In this document: positions 12,701 through 21,233 of the stretch, one piece after another | Layout: every line of letters begins with the position of its first letter | Position numbering within the stretch: position 1 is the first letter of the stretch | The notes under the pieces: model-generated | Told to the model about the DNA's origin: nothing | The model's input: only the letters and a program-made list of their open reading frames with translations | The model's database searches: none | Made by a program: the position numbers and the translations under genes | From: a virus | Direction: 5' to 3' (one strand) | IMG/VR virus record: IMGVR_UViG_3300034109_000943 | Span: 1 to 21,233 of that record | Length of the DNA stretch: 21,233 nt

Positions 12701-15700
12701 CCAGAGATTCTTATCAAGAGCTGGGGATAATGTAAAACTTTCTTTTGATCAGATCAGGGAATGGTATGTGCAGGCTGGCAAGCCTATTTCAGATCAACTG
12801 GAATATGCTTTTTCTAAAGGTGGTGTTTTTACTGTAAGTAAAGGCACTTTGGATGCGGTTAAAACAAAAATATTTGATAAAACTAAACAAGGTATTTTTA
12901 CATTAGCTACTGGAGAAGAAGGTCTTGATAAGAGACTAAAGAATTTGGCTTCAATCCGTGGCTTGAGGGGTATGGGTAAGGCAGTCCGAGCGGATCTCGC
13001 ACCAGTTATTGCATCTGTGTCAGACAGTATTGCTGAGCAAGTTAATGTTGGTCTCAATCAGACGCTGGCTACTATTAATGAATTGAGATTAGACAACATG
13101 CTGGATACTCCTATGGGAGCAACAGGGAGGACTATCACTGATTTGACTGCTGGAAAGCCAGTGCTCGTTAATGATGTTAAGCGAGCGATAGAAGACCACT
13201 TTATTGCGGCAGAATCAATTACTAATGGAGTAGTAAAACAATCATCAACAACAGTTGTTAATTCACTTAAAGATATAGATAAGCTTCTTCCAAACATTGT
13301 TGATGAGGTAGATATTATTGCTAATGAGGCTGGACCTCTATCTTCTTATGGTGATGATTTAAGAAGAGCATTCAGAAATGTTCGTGCAAAGACTCATAGT
13401 TTTGTAGAAAGCGTTAACGCTTCTGGCGAAAGGATGGTTACTCTTGTTAAAAACGAAGTACTTGTTCCAGGCAATGATGCGCAAGTACAGCTAAGAGCCG
13501 CAGATGAAGCAGCAAGAAAAGCGTTTGGGTCTGGCTCTGATTCGTTAGATGCAGATGCGGCTGCTGCTAAAAGAGCTGCTGCTGAAGCAAAAATAAAACC
13601 TGACTATGTTCTTAATAAGAGAATTGACGAAGCCAGGCTTAAAATTCAAAAATTAAGAGAAGCTAAAATTTCATCACTTGCTAGAGTTGCAAGTACAAAT
13701 CCACCTCTTCCTGTTACAAAAAATGAATTGCTAGGTTCGGTTTTAGGTCTTGATGAGTTAATCGCAGAACAAAAACAAGAAATGTTAGAAGCAAAGAAGA
13801 AATTGCAAACTTTATTGGATGAAGGAAATAAAGTAATTCTTGAAGAAATGGACCTGCAGCCTTCATCTAGAGGTAAAGCCCGTGTTCAAAAAGCTGGTGC
13901 TGAAAGATTAAAAGAAATCCAAGATGACTTTGATTTTGAATTTGATCTTATGCAGAAGCATGAGAAGAGACTTCTTGCTAGAAGAAACCTTGTATTGGAT
14001 GCATCACCAGCTGGTATACAAACTCAAATTGATGACATCATGCTGTCATTGCCAGATGATATAAAAGCTGGAATTCAAGATATTGATAAAGCGGTTAATG
14101 ATGGAGTAAGCGATCTATCTATGCGCTCTGAGAGAAGAGTTGCTCGTATGAAGAGAGCTTTCGCTGATGTCAAAAAAGAAATAAAAGCTGCTGTCCCTAT
14201 GAACCCAATGTGGAATGCTGTTAAGCAACAAATACCTATGGGGTCAGATGGCTCTCCATTAGATGCTTTTAGGTATAGTGGTTCTCGCTTCTTTAATGAC
14301 ACAAGGTTCCAACAGCCAAATGCAAGAATGTTTGACGCACGAAGGGGTTTGAGCCTTCCTACCTCAATCAAATCATTCTTTGGAATGGATCGTGTTAAGG
14401 GATCCTTTAAGGTACCTAAAAGCCTAAGCGCCGCTGCTATCACGCAAGGTGAACAAATTATTTTCCAATTTGCGGAACAGTTGGAAACACAGCTCGGAAG
14501 TGTTTTGGCAAATACCGCTCAAGCAGATATCAAGCATATTACGAGAGTATTGCAAAATTTGAAACCAACATCTGTAAGTAAAGACCTTGCTACATTTATG
14601 ACAAGTATTGTTAATCTCCCACAAGACCAAATTGAAATGGCAATGGGTAATACTTTGACTGAAATCAAGAGAGCTATCACTACGCAGACTGGCGCTGGTG
14701 TTGGTGGTAAGGGTATGAAATCTGGGTCGCTGCAAAGCTGGAAAGCATTGCTGGAAAGAATGCGTAGGGGTAGTCAAGGTCTTGACACTGATGCTAGCGG
14801 CAATCCTATAGTAAAGGGAATTAGAGAATTCTTCTTTTCTGGGAAAATTAAAAAGGGTGCTATTAATACCACATCTGCTAAGGGTATTAGCACTGCGCTA
14901 GAGAGCGCATTTGTTGCTTCTATGAAGGGTGGGTTTGAAGGTCTTGGTGGTGCGGATGATGCAGGCGTAACAGAGGTTGCAAGAAGATTAACTGTAGAAA
15001 GCAATAGACCTGGCTTGGGTAGACAAAGAGCGGCAAAGAAAGCTTTGAAAGATGCGGGTAAAAAGACAGCTGACGCAGTTAAGAGTATTGCAAATGATAT
15101 TGAAGGTTTCCTGACCGCACCTGCTGCTGTGATGGCTGACATTGCAAGCAAAGTAGATATGGCTGGTGCAAAGTCAAGTTCCATGATTAGAGCGGCTACG
15201 GATAAAGTAATGAAGCCAATTGTCAAAGTGTATAAGCCTGGCGAATTGTTCCCAGGTCGTGCTCCATCTATTACCCCAGCTGTTACTCAGGCTGTTAATG
15301 CAGCTACATCGTCTACTGTAACCCCAACACCTCAAACTCTAAAAGGTCTAAAAAACACTGAAATAGAATTGCCAGCAACAAAGAGACAAGCAGAAAAGAT
15401 GATGGAATCTGCTCAGCGAGAATTGGCAAGGCAGTTAGGTATTGATGCTAAAGCTTCTGGTGCTTCCGCAAAAATTAAAAAATTGTCGGTTGCAAACTTT
15501 GAAAAAGAAATTGAAAGACTTCAAGGGATGATTGCTGGGGAACAGAAACTCCTTGATACATTTACATCACCAGCGATGAGAAAAGGTCCAGAAAGAAATC
15601 TGGCTAAACTTAACAAGCAATTAAAAGAACTGGCTTTTGCAAGAGATAAGTATGTTGTTGCTGAGTTTGCACTTGCAACTGCTGCAGCTGAAGCAGTTCC

Positions 15701-18700
15701 AACAGCGCCATCTACAATTGCACCAACTGGAGCAACAGGTGCTACAGCACCAACAGCACCACCTCCGAGAGTTCCAACTCCTACAACACCAGTAATACCA
15801 ACTCCTGTAACGCCATCAGCAACTGGCGGTGCTGGAAAAGTTATAGATATTAAGAAAATTGGACATATATTTAAAGGACCAAACCTGTTTCAAGGTCCAA
15901 ACATTTTTGACTCAAGCCTCTCAGATTTAATTCCTAATTTTGATGAATTACTATCTCCAGTAGGGGAAGCTGCAGAAACAATGGCGGATGCTGGCGATGA
16001 AGTCGCAACATCATTAAGCCGTGTGCTAGCCGCATCTGAAGCACACAAGCTCACTGGTAACTTAGTCGGTCCAGGTGAAGTTGGTGAGGCATCCCGTCTT
16101 TCAAGAACAAGAACCCGATTGTTTGGTATGAAAGGAATCGGTGTACCTAGTGTAACAGCAGGTCTAGATGCGGCAAAAATAGCGGGCACAGCAGGCTTGG
16201 TAGAGGCATTAGCAGATAAGAAACTTAGATTAAAGTTTGACGATGCTGGTGCATTAATCGGAATGTCAAGAATTAAAAAACTTGGCGGGGAGATGGCGAT
16301 ATCTTTTGATCGTGCCAACTCAATCCTTGCTGGAAGATTACTGCCAAACTTTACAAGGTTCAAGAAACTTTTCTCTTCTGGGATTGTTAAGGGATGGGCT
16401 TTTGCTCTAACAGGTGGTCTCACAGCGGCAGTGAAGCCAGCTCAATCTTTACTTAAAGCAATAACAGCAACTGGGGAAGCCAGTATGCGTGGAAAAGCAC
16501 GAGCAGCTATTGACACCTTAGTTGAATCAAGAGATGGCAAGAAAACTGGAGTTGTAAGAAAAGCAATGGCTGGTCTGTCTGGGGCTACTGGTGGTATCAA
16601 CAGCCTAGCCGCCATAGGCAGTAAAGCCGCAGATGTAATGTTCAAAATTGTTAGAGCTATCGTAATGATTGGCACAGTAGCAGCAGTTGCGCTGCCGATA
16701 ATTGTTTTGATGTTTGGAATTTTCCAAGCGTGGAAGAGTGCTCAAGGAAGGTTGACTGCAACTACTGAGGCACTAAAGCAATCTCTTACAAATCTAAAAG
16801 ATGCCGTTGTTGCGCTGTTCGCCCCGATCCGTGACATGGTAAACGGTTTCCTTGGGGCAAGCAGTATTGGCTCAACATTCATGACACAAGGCGAAAAGAA
16901 TGCCGCAATGTTCTACGGTATCGCCACTGCTATTAAGAAAGCTACTGGATTTATGAAGAAGTGGGCTGAAACAACGGGCAAGGCATTTATGACTAACCAA
17001 GTCGCCCCATTCCTCGCTAGATTGATCAACAGATTCATTCTTCTTGGAGGTGCGATCAAGTCCGCATTCTCTGGAGATAAAGAGGCTGCAGGGAAGAAGC
17101 TTAAAGCATTCTTGTATTCATTGATATATGAACTTCTGAATTTTACAAAAGGAATAACTGATGTTATAGCAATGGTTCTTAAAGGACTAATTCCAGTTCT
17201 TGTAACTATTGCGAAAGTTGGCGTGGTTGTATTTAGAGAAATGTTCATAGCATTAGTGAGTATGGCAGCGGAAGCTGGCGCAGGGATGGCTCGGAATCTT
17301 GCTGCAGATTTGATGACTGCTGGGTTTGGCAAGGAATACCTCAAATACATTGGTGATCCATTTGCTAGTCTTGTAACAGGTAATGGCTTTAAGATTAAGG
17401 GCGAACAGTCATCCGAACAATTCTCAGACGGTTTTTCAACAGGTCTTAGTGGAAAATTAAGTAAATTAATTGACCCAATAAAAGGCGGGCTAGATAGCGC
17501 CCTTACAAAGGGAATGAGTGAAGTTGCTAAGAAATACGCTGAACTCATGGGACAAGGAATTAATATACCTCTTGCTCAAAGATTGAAAAACCCTAAAGCT
17601 TACCAGGATGCTCTTAAGTATAATGCAAAACAATCTGCTGACGCAGCTACAGCGGCAGGTGAAAGTCTTGGTGGAAATGTCAACAAAGGCATAAAAGACA
17701 AGATGAAAGAAATAAAAGATACCATTAAGGGTTACTTTTATTCAAATGTTGACGCTAAGTTTGAAAATATTATTCAGCAATATATTGATGCATTGACCAA
17801 GCAAAAAGATGAACAACTAAAAGCATACGATGATCAGATTGCTGGTATTGACGCTCTCGCTGAAGCAGAAGAGAGATTAACAGCTAAAAAAGAATATGAG
17901 ACAAAGCGTAGAGAAATGCTTGATCAGAGAGAAACTGATCGTGCAAATTACTTAGTAGAGAGAAGACTAGCGGTTTACGAGGGTCGTGCTTTTGATGTTA
18001 GAAAACTTGATAGAGAAGAGGCGCTGGCTCAAAGAAATTCTGCTCAAGAAATTAAAGAACTTGACTCTGGCAGATTGTCTCAGCTTCAGTCTGAGCAACG
18101 AGATTTGGCTAAGCAAGCAATTGCTAATCAAAAAGATCTTGCGGAGAAGCAGTTCCAAGAAGTGCTTGACACATTTGATCGGTTTATTGAAGATGTAAAG
18201 AACAAGAGTTTTGCAACGCAAGAAGAATTTGCTGCTGCTCTAGCAGGAGTTGGAGAGCGAGCAAATCTTTCTTCTGCTGAACTAGCCAAAGTATTCGCTG
18301 CAAATATTGGTGAACTACCAAGAATTATCGCTGGAGTTCGTGATCCGTCTATCAATATGTTTAACACAAACATGGATGAGTTGATTAAGGAAGCTTCTAA
18401 GAAATTTGGTCTGGATGCTAATGTAGCTAACCCTGCAACTCTTCTTGGTGCTGTAAGAATGATGGCTATCGGAAGTGAAGAAGGATTTAAAGCAGCATTT
18501 AACCCTGCCTTTGCCGCCGCATATGTGCAACCAGCAATTGATGCTATTGCAAAGATTACTTCATCGCTTTCAGAGAAAGGCAATAAGAATAACATTGCTG
18601 AAATTTGGCAAAAAGCTGGCACTGATGCATTTGAAAAACTAAGAGGAGAGCTGAATAGAGATATTGCATTCCCGAAGATTTTGGAAAGCTTTAAGAAACT

Positions 18701-21233
18701 GTTTGAAGATCTTAAGCCATTAGTCAAGCAAATAGTTGACCTTGCTGGGGAAGCGTCTGGCGCATTGGGTGGAATTGGTGACAATATAGTTCCTGGCGCT
18801 GCATTCACACAAGAAGATAGAAAAAATCTAGAGCAATACCTTTTGAAGTTTGCACCGAGCGATGCAGGAAGAAGGGGTGATTTTTCACTTAACTCTCCAT
18901 CGCTACAGAAAGTTGTTGGGATCATCATGCGTGATTACGATAAAGGCTCTGAATATATGATGTCAAACATCGGTAGCTATGGATTGAATGGGCTTGAAAG
19001 AGTGCTCTTACAAGGCTATTTGAATAATCAAACTGTCAGCCCTGGTGTTCCAACATTAATGAGACCACTCCCAGGTTCGGTTATTAGAAGTTACAACGGC
19101 GGTCATATCCGTCAATTTGTTCGTGGTGGATTCCTGGATGCACCATCTTCACAAGGTATTCCAGCGCTTCTGCATGGTGGTGAATACATTATCAACCATA
19201 AGGCGGTAGAAAAGTTTGGAAAAGGAAATCTTGAAAAAATCAATGCATTAAGACACGGTGGTGATTTGAAGGGATTTGCATCTGGTGGTTACATGACAAC
19301 CCCTGGTTTTGCAAATGGCGGATATATGACTACCCCTGGTTTTGCAAAAGGCGGTAGTGTAAGGAAGTACGGAGTTGAAGATCAAAAAGATATCCTTGCC
19401 AAGAAAGCATTACAGACTCTACAAGGACCGTATGCAACATCAATCCCTGTTGTTGCTTCTCCAACAATTAACTTAAGATCACTTCCGCTTGTTAAGAACA
19501 ATCTTGCAGGTGAAGGTGGTATATCTACTGTTCGCTCTGCATCTTTTGGGATTGGCAAGGGTGAAGTATTATTGCCAACAGTTGTTCAAGGAAAGATTTT
19601 ATCTAACACTAATGCTTTTAACGCATATGCTAGTGGTGGTTACAAAAACCATTTAGGTATTTATGCTAATACTGCTGCAGCAAGTAAAGCTGCTGAAGTT
19701 ATTCATCTTTCTGAAGCGAATAGAATAGGGCAGGTCGCTAAGGCGCAAGCTCAAAGGAATGTTGACTTGAAGAATGCGGGAATTGCCAAAAACTTTGTTG
19801 GACCAATAGCACCTGTTATTAAGCCAAAAGAAAAGAGTTGGTGGCAAAAAGCCCTCCCTATTGTAAAAGAAATTGCAAGACCAAGAAACTCTTTTGCAAT
19901 TGCTGGAGGAATAATTGGTGGAATTCTTGGTCTACCTGCCTTGGGCATCGGCTCTGTTGGTGGAAGTGCTATCGGAGCAGGTATTGGTGGTGCAATTGGA
20001 GAATTCACTGAGCAAATTTTTGATGATATAAAAGGGCTTCAGCCTTTTAATATTGCAAAGAATGCCTTAATGCAAGGAACGCTTGATTATGCTGGCGGAA
20101 AAGTTATGACGAAAGTTGTAGCGCCAATAATGAAAGCGAAGTTTCCTGGAGTTGGTACTTACCTAGAAGGTAAGATTGCCAGACCAATACTTGATTTGTT
20201 TAAAAAGCCTGGAATAAAACCTTTTAACCCATCTATATTAAAACCTGAAAATGTATTTGATATACAGATGCAGGGACCAAGACCTGCTATTCCACCAGCC
20301 CCAGTGAAAAACCCTGCGGTATCTGTTGAAGATGTCTTTAAAGATGGCTTTGCTCCTAGAGCAAGTGCCGCTTTTGCTGGTTCTGACGGTGCAATTGATA
20401 AGCAAGTTCTTGATCTATTTGACGAATTAGATAATATTGCAAGCGGTCAAACAAATAAATTAACAACTCAGCTCCAAAGAGATGTATTGAAAGCAAGATT
20501 GCAAGCCCAGGGTCTAATCCCTAGATCAATGGAAAGCCTAGACGAAGTTGGTTACTACAATTCTATTATAGACAATCTGCTTGGTGTTAGATCTAATGTA
20601 GCCCCAACGGATGAGATACTGGCAGAGTGGGCTGAGAACATGGGTAAGATAGACCCAGCTCAATTGGCAAATGATATATTCCAACAGACTGGCGATATTC
20701 CAATGCCAAAGTCTTTTGACCCAAGAATTATACCAGCCTCAAGGGAAGTAATAGATTTTAATAATTTGCAAAAAGATATTGCGTGGGCAACGAGCAGACT
20801 CCTAAAAGATAGTGATGGGGTACTGCCTCCAGATGTTCTTGAAAATATAGCAAAAGCTCGCAATATAAAACCAGGTATGGAGTGGTGGTTGCAAGAACAA
20901 TCTGATCTTTTGCTGCCAAAAGCAAACCAGCCAATTAGTTTTATTAATAAATTTGGTCCTGGCGGGAAAGATATTTACAAAGAAACAAGTGATATTTTTA
21001 TGTCCCTAAGGGAAAGAATGGCGCTTGCTCCTAAAGAGTTGACTACTGGTGGGTCAGGTGGTGCTCTTGAAATTATTAAAAAAATTACTCCGATAAAAAC
21101 ATATAAAGCTGGCACTGGCGTGCTCGGTGAAATGCCTAAATATAATTACGATACTGGCGGCTTAGACCTAAAACAACTAGGTCTGTATGTGCATAAAATT
21201 GGAAAAGAAAATGTTGTCTTTGGCGGAATGAAG
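9744..21233 (+). CDS. Tape measure protein, very long, runs off the right edge (at least 3830 aa)
   Basis: One frame stays open from the ATG at 9744 to the last base. It sets tail length and is ejected with the DNA. Residues 1-175 are helical, rich in Gln/Ser/Ala. About 175-470 resemble the TP901-type minor-tail core (PLIAGLREAFF; DAFPEVTAAATSFGLSMTEA; SVKVSLQRM). Hydrophobic segments lie at about 652-697, 2302-2330 and 2473-2515. Coiled-coil-like stretches lie at 1283-1370, 1913-1973 and 2676-2816, and a Pro/Thr linker at 1983-2033. A canonical tape-measure tip motif (GIPALLHGGEYIINHKAVEKFG) lies at about 3135-3156, but the frame continues for over 650 residues, including a glycine-zipper segment (3386-3423). 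A GPNLF motif occurs twice (830 and 2041). No lytic transglycosylase or M23 peptidase motif was seen. By length the tail would be several hundred nanometres. Confidence 0.9.
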   Translation, partial: MSDTSNSNNDVNLNVNMEGNAAQQAAELSAQIVNLSQHLATLSQRAVQNANVTKAFNQSMGLSASGVSQYSREITQSLNPLGRMTRAVEIQKRVLDQATRSAEAYSAAQRMLNQSSADPMALTRSNAAMSQSVKHMNAMKLSSNDLQKAMKQVALLDYSRRTSENAMKNQQSAYNFFRNFSLPLIAGLREAFFSYSKLATESNRTTKLILDNFNQIGAGGDFEGQVKAARTFTAELGKDLDKITRDWGTSRVLIQSLAGDFAELGISSRIVLGDLTRMTAETEKLGNLDISQSSEFIQTMYQTILRIRRETGKSVDINSDQVANEIISQLRGQLAVFNTIENKTVMSLRNIADAFPEVTAAATSFGLSMTEAMSLVIPMIGAGFQVGASANSVKVSLQRMVAMTKQNTQIINQLNAEMGTGFKYSAGVGMENIQMLTDAYRTLSKSVSEGGKGKQGALEFFSRLFGVRQGPRMETAFAQLAAFQTSLETYGSVERTTADILQNSINVELAAIGSKKIAINQFLDLSNIHRAAIEKDSSDVLTAQAQAIQRGQKTAQKLLESANSKNSDFISGMSTEVGKALMAQAFDVQSLAGKQFEAELKLSQDTPEVRYRRAKESLMALGRAVVPVVDVFLKGLLPVLEKLASFLQNNPFVAKLASALLGIVALSGPVRMIFTTIQNAFGGAVGIFVKLSRIVSGTTLQFASLQDLIMNPNLLRGQQRVVQYLDGFLIKSKRGARELKEAYDFSGISLPAKEAIQAGGIYGSDKAVNMKRMQPFVPQTDQFMNDLKTINAQGAAQSAAQVAAGAESGVTKGAANLSDDIVAQFANAMHRFQGPNLFAGPNYFQNNIPFGGTSGGPGSTRTPRAPRGSGGAIADDLTPEETVAAVAANEARKARLRPPTVTTYPKGTLFPTSTAKSFNDLEKTLNSIKKRSGSLLFSPANAAAGAMQAASAVARPQAPFNPAQLLSNISQNRIALGRDPLGPVAIQRFLSRAGDNVKLSFDQIREWYVQAGKPISDQLEYAFSKGGVFTVSKGTLDAVKTKIFDKTKQGIFTLATGEEGLDKRLKNLASIRGLRGMGKAVRADLAPVIASVSDSIAEQVNVGLNQTLATINELRLDNMLDTPMGATGRTITDLTAGKPVLVNDVKRAIEDHFIAAESITNGVVKQSSTTVVNSLKDIDKLLPNIVDEVDIIANEAGPLSSYGDDLRRAFRNVRAKTHSFVESVNASGERMVTLVKNEVLVPGNDAQVQLRAADEAARKAFGSGSDSLDADAAAAKRAAAEAKIKPDYVLNKRIDEARLKIQKLREAKISSLARVASTNPPLPVTKNELLGSVLGLDELIAEQKQEMLEAKKKLQTLLDEGNKVILEEMDLQPSSRGKARVQKAGAERLKEIQDDFDFEFDLMQKHEKRLLARRNLVLDASPAGIQTQIDDIMLSLPDDIKAGIQDIDKAVNDGVSDLSMRSERRVARMKRAFADVKKEIKAAVPMNPMWNAVKQQIPMGSDGSPLDAFRYSGSRFFNDTRFQQPNARMFDARRGLSLPTSIKSFFGMDRVKGSFKVPKSLSAAAITQGEQIIFQFAEQLETQLGSVLANTAQADIKHITRVLQNLKPTSVSKDLATFMTSIVNLPQDQIEMAMGNTLTEIKRAITTQTGAGVGGKGMKSGSLQSWKALLERMRRGSQGLDTDASGNPIVKGIREFFFSGKIKKGAINTTSAKGISTALESAFVASMKGGFEGLGGADDAGVTEVARRLTVESNRPGLGRQRAAKKALKDAGKKTADAVKSIANDIEGFLTAPAAVMADIASKVDMAGAKSSSMIRAATDKVMKPIVKVYKPGELFPGRAPSITPAVTQAVNAATSSTVTPTPQTLKGLKNTEIELPATKRQAEKMMESAQRELARQLGIDAKASGASAKIKKLSVANFEKEIERLQGMIAGEQKLLDTFTSPAMRKGPERNLAKLNKQLKELAFARDKYVVAEFALATAAAEAVPTAPSTIAPTGATGATAPTAPPPRVPTPTTPVIPTPVTPSATGGAGKVIDIKKIGHIFKGPNLFQGPNIFDSSLSDLIPNFDELLSPVGEAAETMADAGDEVATSLSRVLAASEAHKLTGNLVGPGEVGEASRLSRTRTRLFGMKGIGVPSVTAGLDAAKIAGTAGLVEALADKKLRLKFDDAGALIGMSRIKKLGGEMAISFDRANSILAGRLLPNFTRFKKLFSSGIVKGWAFALTGGLTAAVKPAQSLLKAITATGEASMRGKARAAIDTLVESRDGKKTGVVRKAMAGLSGATGGINSLAAIGSKAADVMFKIVRAIVMIGTVAAVALPIIVLMFGIFQAWKSAQGRLTATTEALKQSLTNLKDAVVALFAPIRDMVNGFLGASSIGSTFMTQGEKNAAMFYGIATAIKKATGFMKKWAETTGKAFMTNQVAPFLARLINRFILLGGAIKSAFSGDKEAAGKKLKAFLYSLIYELLNFTKGITDVIAMVLKGLIPVLVTIAKVGVVVFREMFIALVSMAAEAGAGMARNLAADLMTAGFGKEYLKYIGDPFASLVTGNGFKIKGEQSSEQFSDGFSTGLSGKLSKLIDPIKGGLDSALTKGMSEVAKKYAELMGQGINIPLAQRLKNPKAYQDALKYNAKQSADAATAAGESLGGNVNKGIKDKMKEIKDTIKGYFYSNVDAKFENIIQQYIDALTKQKDEQLKAYDDQIAGIDALAEAEERLTAKKEYETKRREMLDQRETDRANYLVERRLAVYEGRAFDVRKLDREEALAQRNSAQEIKELDSGRLSQLQSEQRDLAKQAIANQKDLAEKQFQEVLDTFDRFIEDVKNKSFATQEEFAAALAGVGERANLSSAELAKVFAANIGELPRIIAGVRDPSINMFNTNMDELIKEASKKFGLDANVANPATLLGAVRMMAIGSEEGFKAAFNPAFAAAYVQPAIDAIAKITSSLSEKGNKNNIAEIWQKAGTDAFEKLRGELNRDIAFPKILESFKKLFEDLKPLVKQIVDLAGEASGALGGIGDNIVPGAAFTQEDRKNLEQYLLKFAPSDAGRRGDFSLNSPSLQKVVGIIMRDYDKGSEYMMSNIGSYGLNGLERVLLQGYLNNQTVSPGVPTLMRPLPGSVIRSYNGGHIRQFVRGGFLDAPSSQGIPALLHGGEYIINHKAVEKFGKGNLEKINALRHGGDLKGFASGGYMTTPGFANGGYMTTPGFAKGGSVRKYGVEDQKDILAKKALQTLQGPYATSIPVVASPTINLRSLPLVKNNLAGEGGISTVRSASFGIGKGEVLLPTVVQGKILSNTNAFNAYASGGYKNHLGIYANTAAASKAAEVIHLSEANRIGQVAKAQAQRNVDLKNAGIAKNFVGPIAPVIKPKEKSWWQKALPIVKEIARPRNSFAIAGGIIGGILGLPALGIGSVGGSAIGAGIGGAIGEFTEQIFDDIKGLQPFNIAKNALMQGTLDYAGGKVMTKVVAPIMKAKFPGVGTYLEGKIARPILDLFKKPGIKPFNPSILKPENVFDIQMQGPRPAIPPAPVKNPAVSVEDVFKDGFAPRASAAFAGSDGAIDKQVLDLFDELDNIASGQTNKLTTQLQRDVLKARLQAQGLIPRSMESLDEVGYYNSIIDNLLGVRSNVAPTDEILAEWAENMGKIDPAQLANDIFQQTGDIPMPKSFDPRIIPASREVIDFNNLQKDIAWATSRLLKDSDGVLPPDVLENIAKARNIKPGMEWWLQEQSDLLLPKANQPISFINKFGPGGKDIYKETSDIFMSLRERMALAPKELTTGGSGGALEIIKKITPIKTYKAGTGVLGEMPKYNYDTGGLDLKQLGLYVHKIGKENVVFGGMK
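12231..12275 (+). repeat. First copy of the H-x-F-x-GPNLF-x-GPN-x-F motif in the tape measure
   Basis: The 15 codons encode HRFQGPNLFAGPNYF. A second copy at 15864-15908 encodes HIFKGPNLFQGPNIF, 1211 residues later. Each copy itself contains two GPN-x-F half units. The DNA of the two copies is also similar (GGACCAAACCT and GGTCCAAAC shared). Confidence 0.85.
15864..15908 (+). repeat. Second copy of the GPNLF motif in the tape measure
   Basis: This copy encodes HIFKGPNLFQGPNIF and follows a Pro/Thr-rich linker. A related short pattern, KGTLFP at about 12460 and PGELFP at about 15238, also occurs once near each copy, though in opposite order relative to GPNLF. The segments may be docking or boundary motifs. 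Confidence 0.85.
19284..19349 (+). repeat. Two tandem 33-nt repeats (GGYMTTPGFA) in the tape measure
   Basis: Units 19284-19316 and 19317-19349 encode GGYMTTPGFAN and GGYMTTPGFAK and differ at 5 of 33 bases, mostly silent. A GGC GGT start of a third unit follows. The repeat lies just after the tape-measure tip motif, in a Gly-rich region. Confidence 0.85.

Noticed and set aside
10039-20863. Many open frames on the - strand opposite the tape measure
   Set aside because: They follow the codon pattern of the + strand gene, have low-complexity Ser/Ala/Pro products and no start signals, so they are shadows.
9744-21233. Embedded lytic transglycosylase or M23 peptidase in the tape measure
   Set aside because: No catalytic Glu context for a transglycosylase and no HxH or HxxxD peptidase motif was found on reading the translation.

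Overview
The window is a stretch of a tailed-phage (siphovirus-type) genome, low in GC, with every recognised gene on the + strand and almost no intergenic space. The likely host is a Gram-positive bacterium, most plausibly an aquatic low-GC actinobacterium. Three points suggest this: a VanY plus peptidoglycan-binding endolysin, a threonine-run surface protein of a kind seen in uncultured actinobacteria, and two promoters spaced for leaderless transcripts (TATAAT, six bases, start codon), a mode common in actinobacteria. The host assignment is inference.

Layout, left to right. (1) 32-2692: a large secreted, membrane-anchored surface protein. Its last 63 codons look like a separate small membrane protein that has its own strong ribosome binding site. 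(2) 2747-4068: a lysis-type group of two small membrane (holin-like) proteins and a D-Ala-D-Ala carboxypeptidase-type endolysin. (3) 4101-6016: a structural or tail-fibre group with an Ig-like protein, a small ADHVH-motif protein, a 354-residue fibre and a 68-residue protein resembling only the fibre N-terminus. (4) 6050-8344: neck genes in the usual order: head-tail adaptor (with an N-terminal Ig-like extension), head closure, tail completion and tail terminator, plus a small unknown protein. (5) 8356-8937: the major tail tube protein. (6) 9047-9696: tail assembly chaperones in two overlapping frames, a lambda G/GT-type -1 frameshift pair. (7) 9744 to the window end: one uninterrupted tape measure gene of at least 3830 codons that runs off the right edge. 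It fills over half the window.

The neck, tube, chaperone and tape measure genes together build a long flexible tail. No sheath gene lies between terminator and tube, so the tail is non-contractile. The placement of lysis and fibre genes before the neck genes is not the usual siphovirus order; portal, terminase and capsid genes presumably lie left of the window.

The observations most worth following are: the A-run plus nested start in the first gene, the pair of mutually exclusive hairpins between tail tube and chaperone, the frameshift with a non-classical slip site and a long stem-loop, the leaderless promoter pair, and the very long tape measure with a duplicated motif and a C-terminal extension past its canonical tip motif. 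No tRNA, CRISPR array, insertion sequence or attachment site was found.
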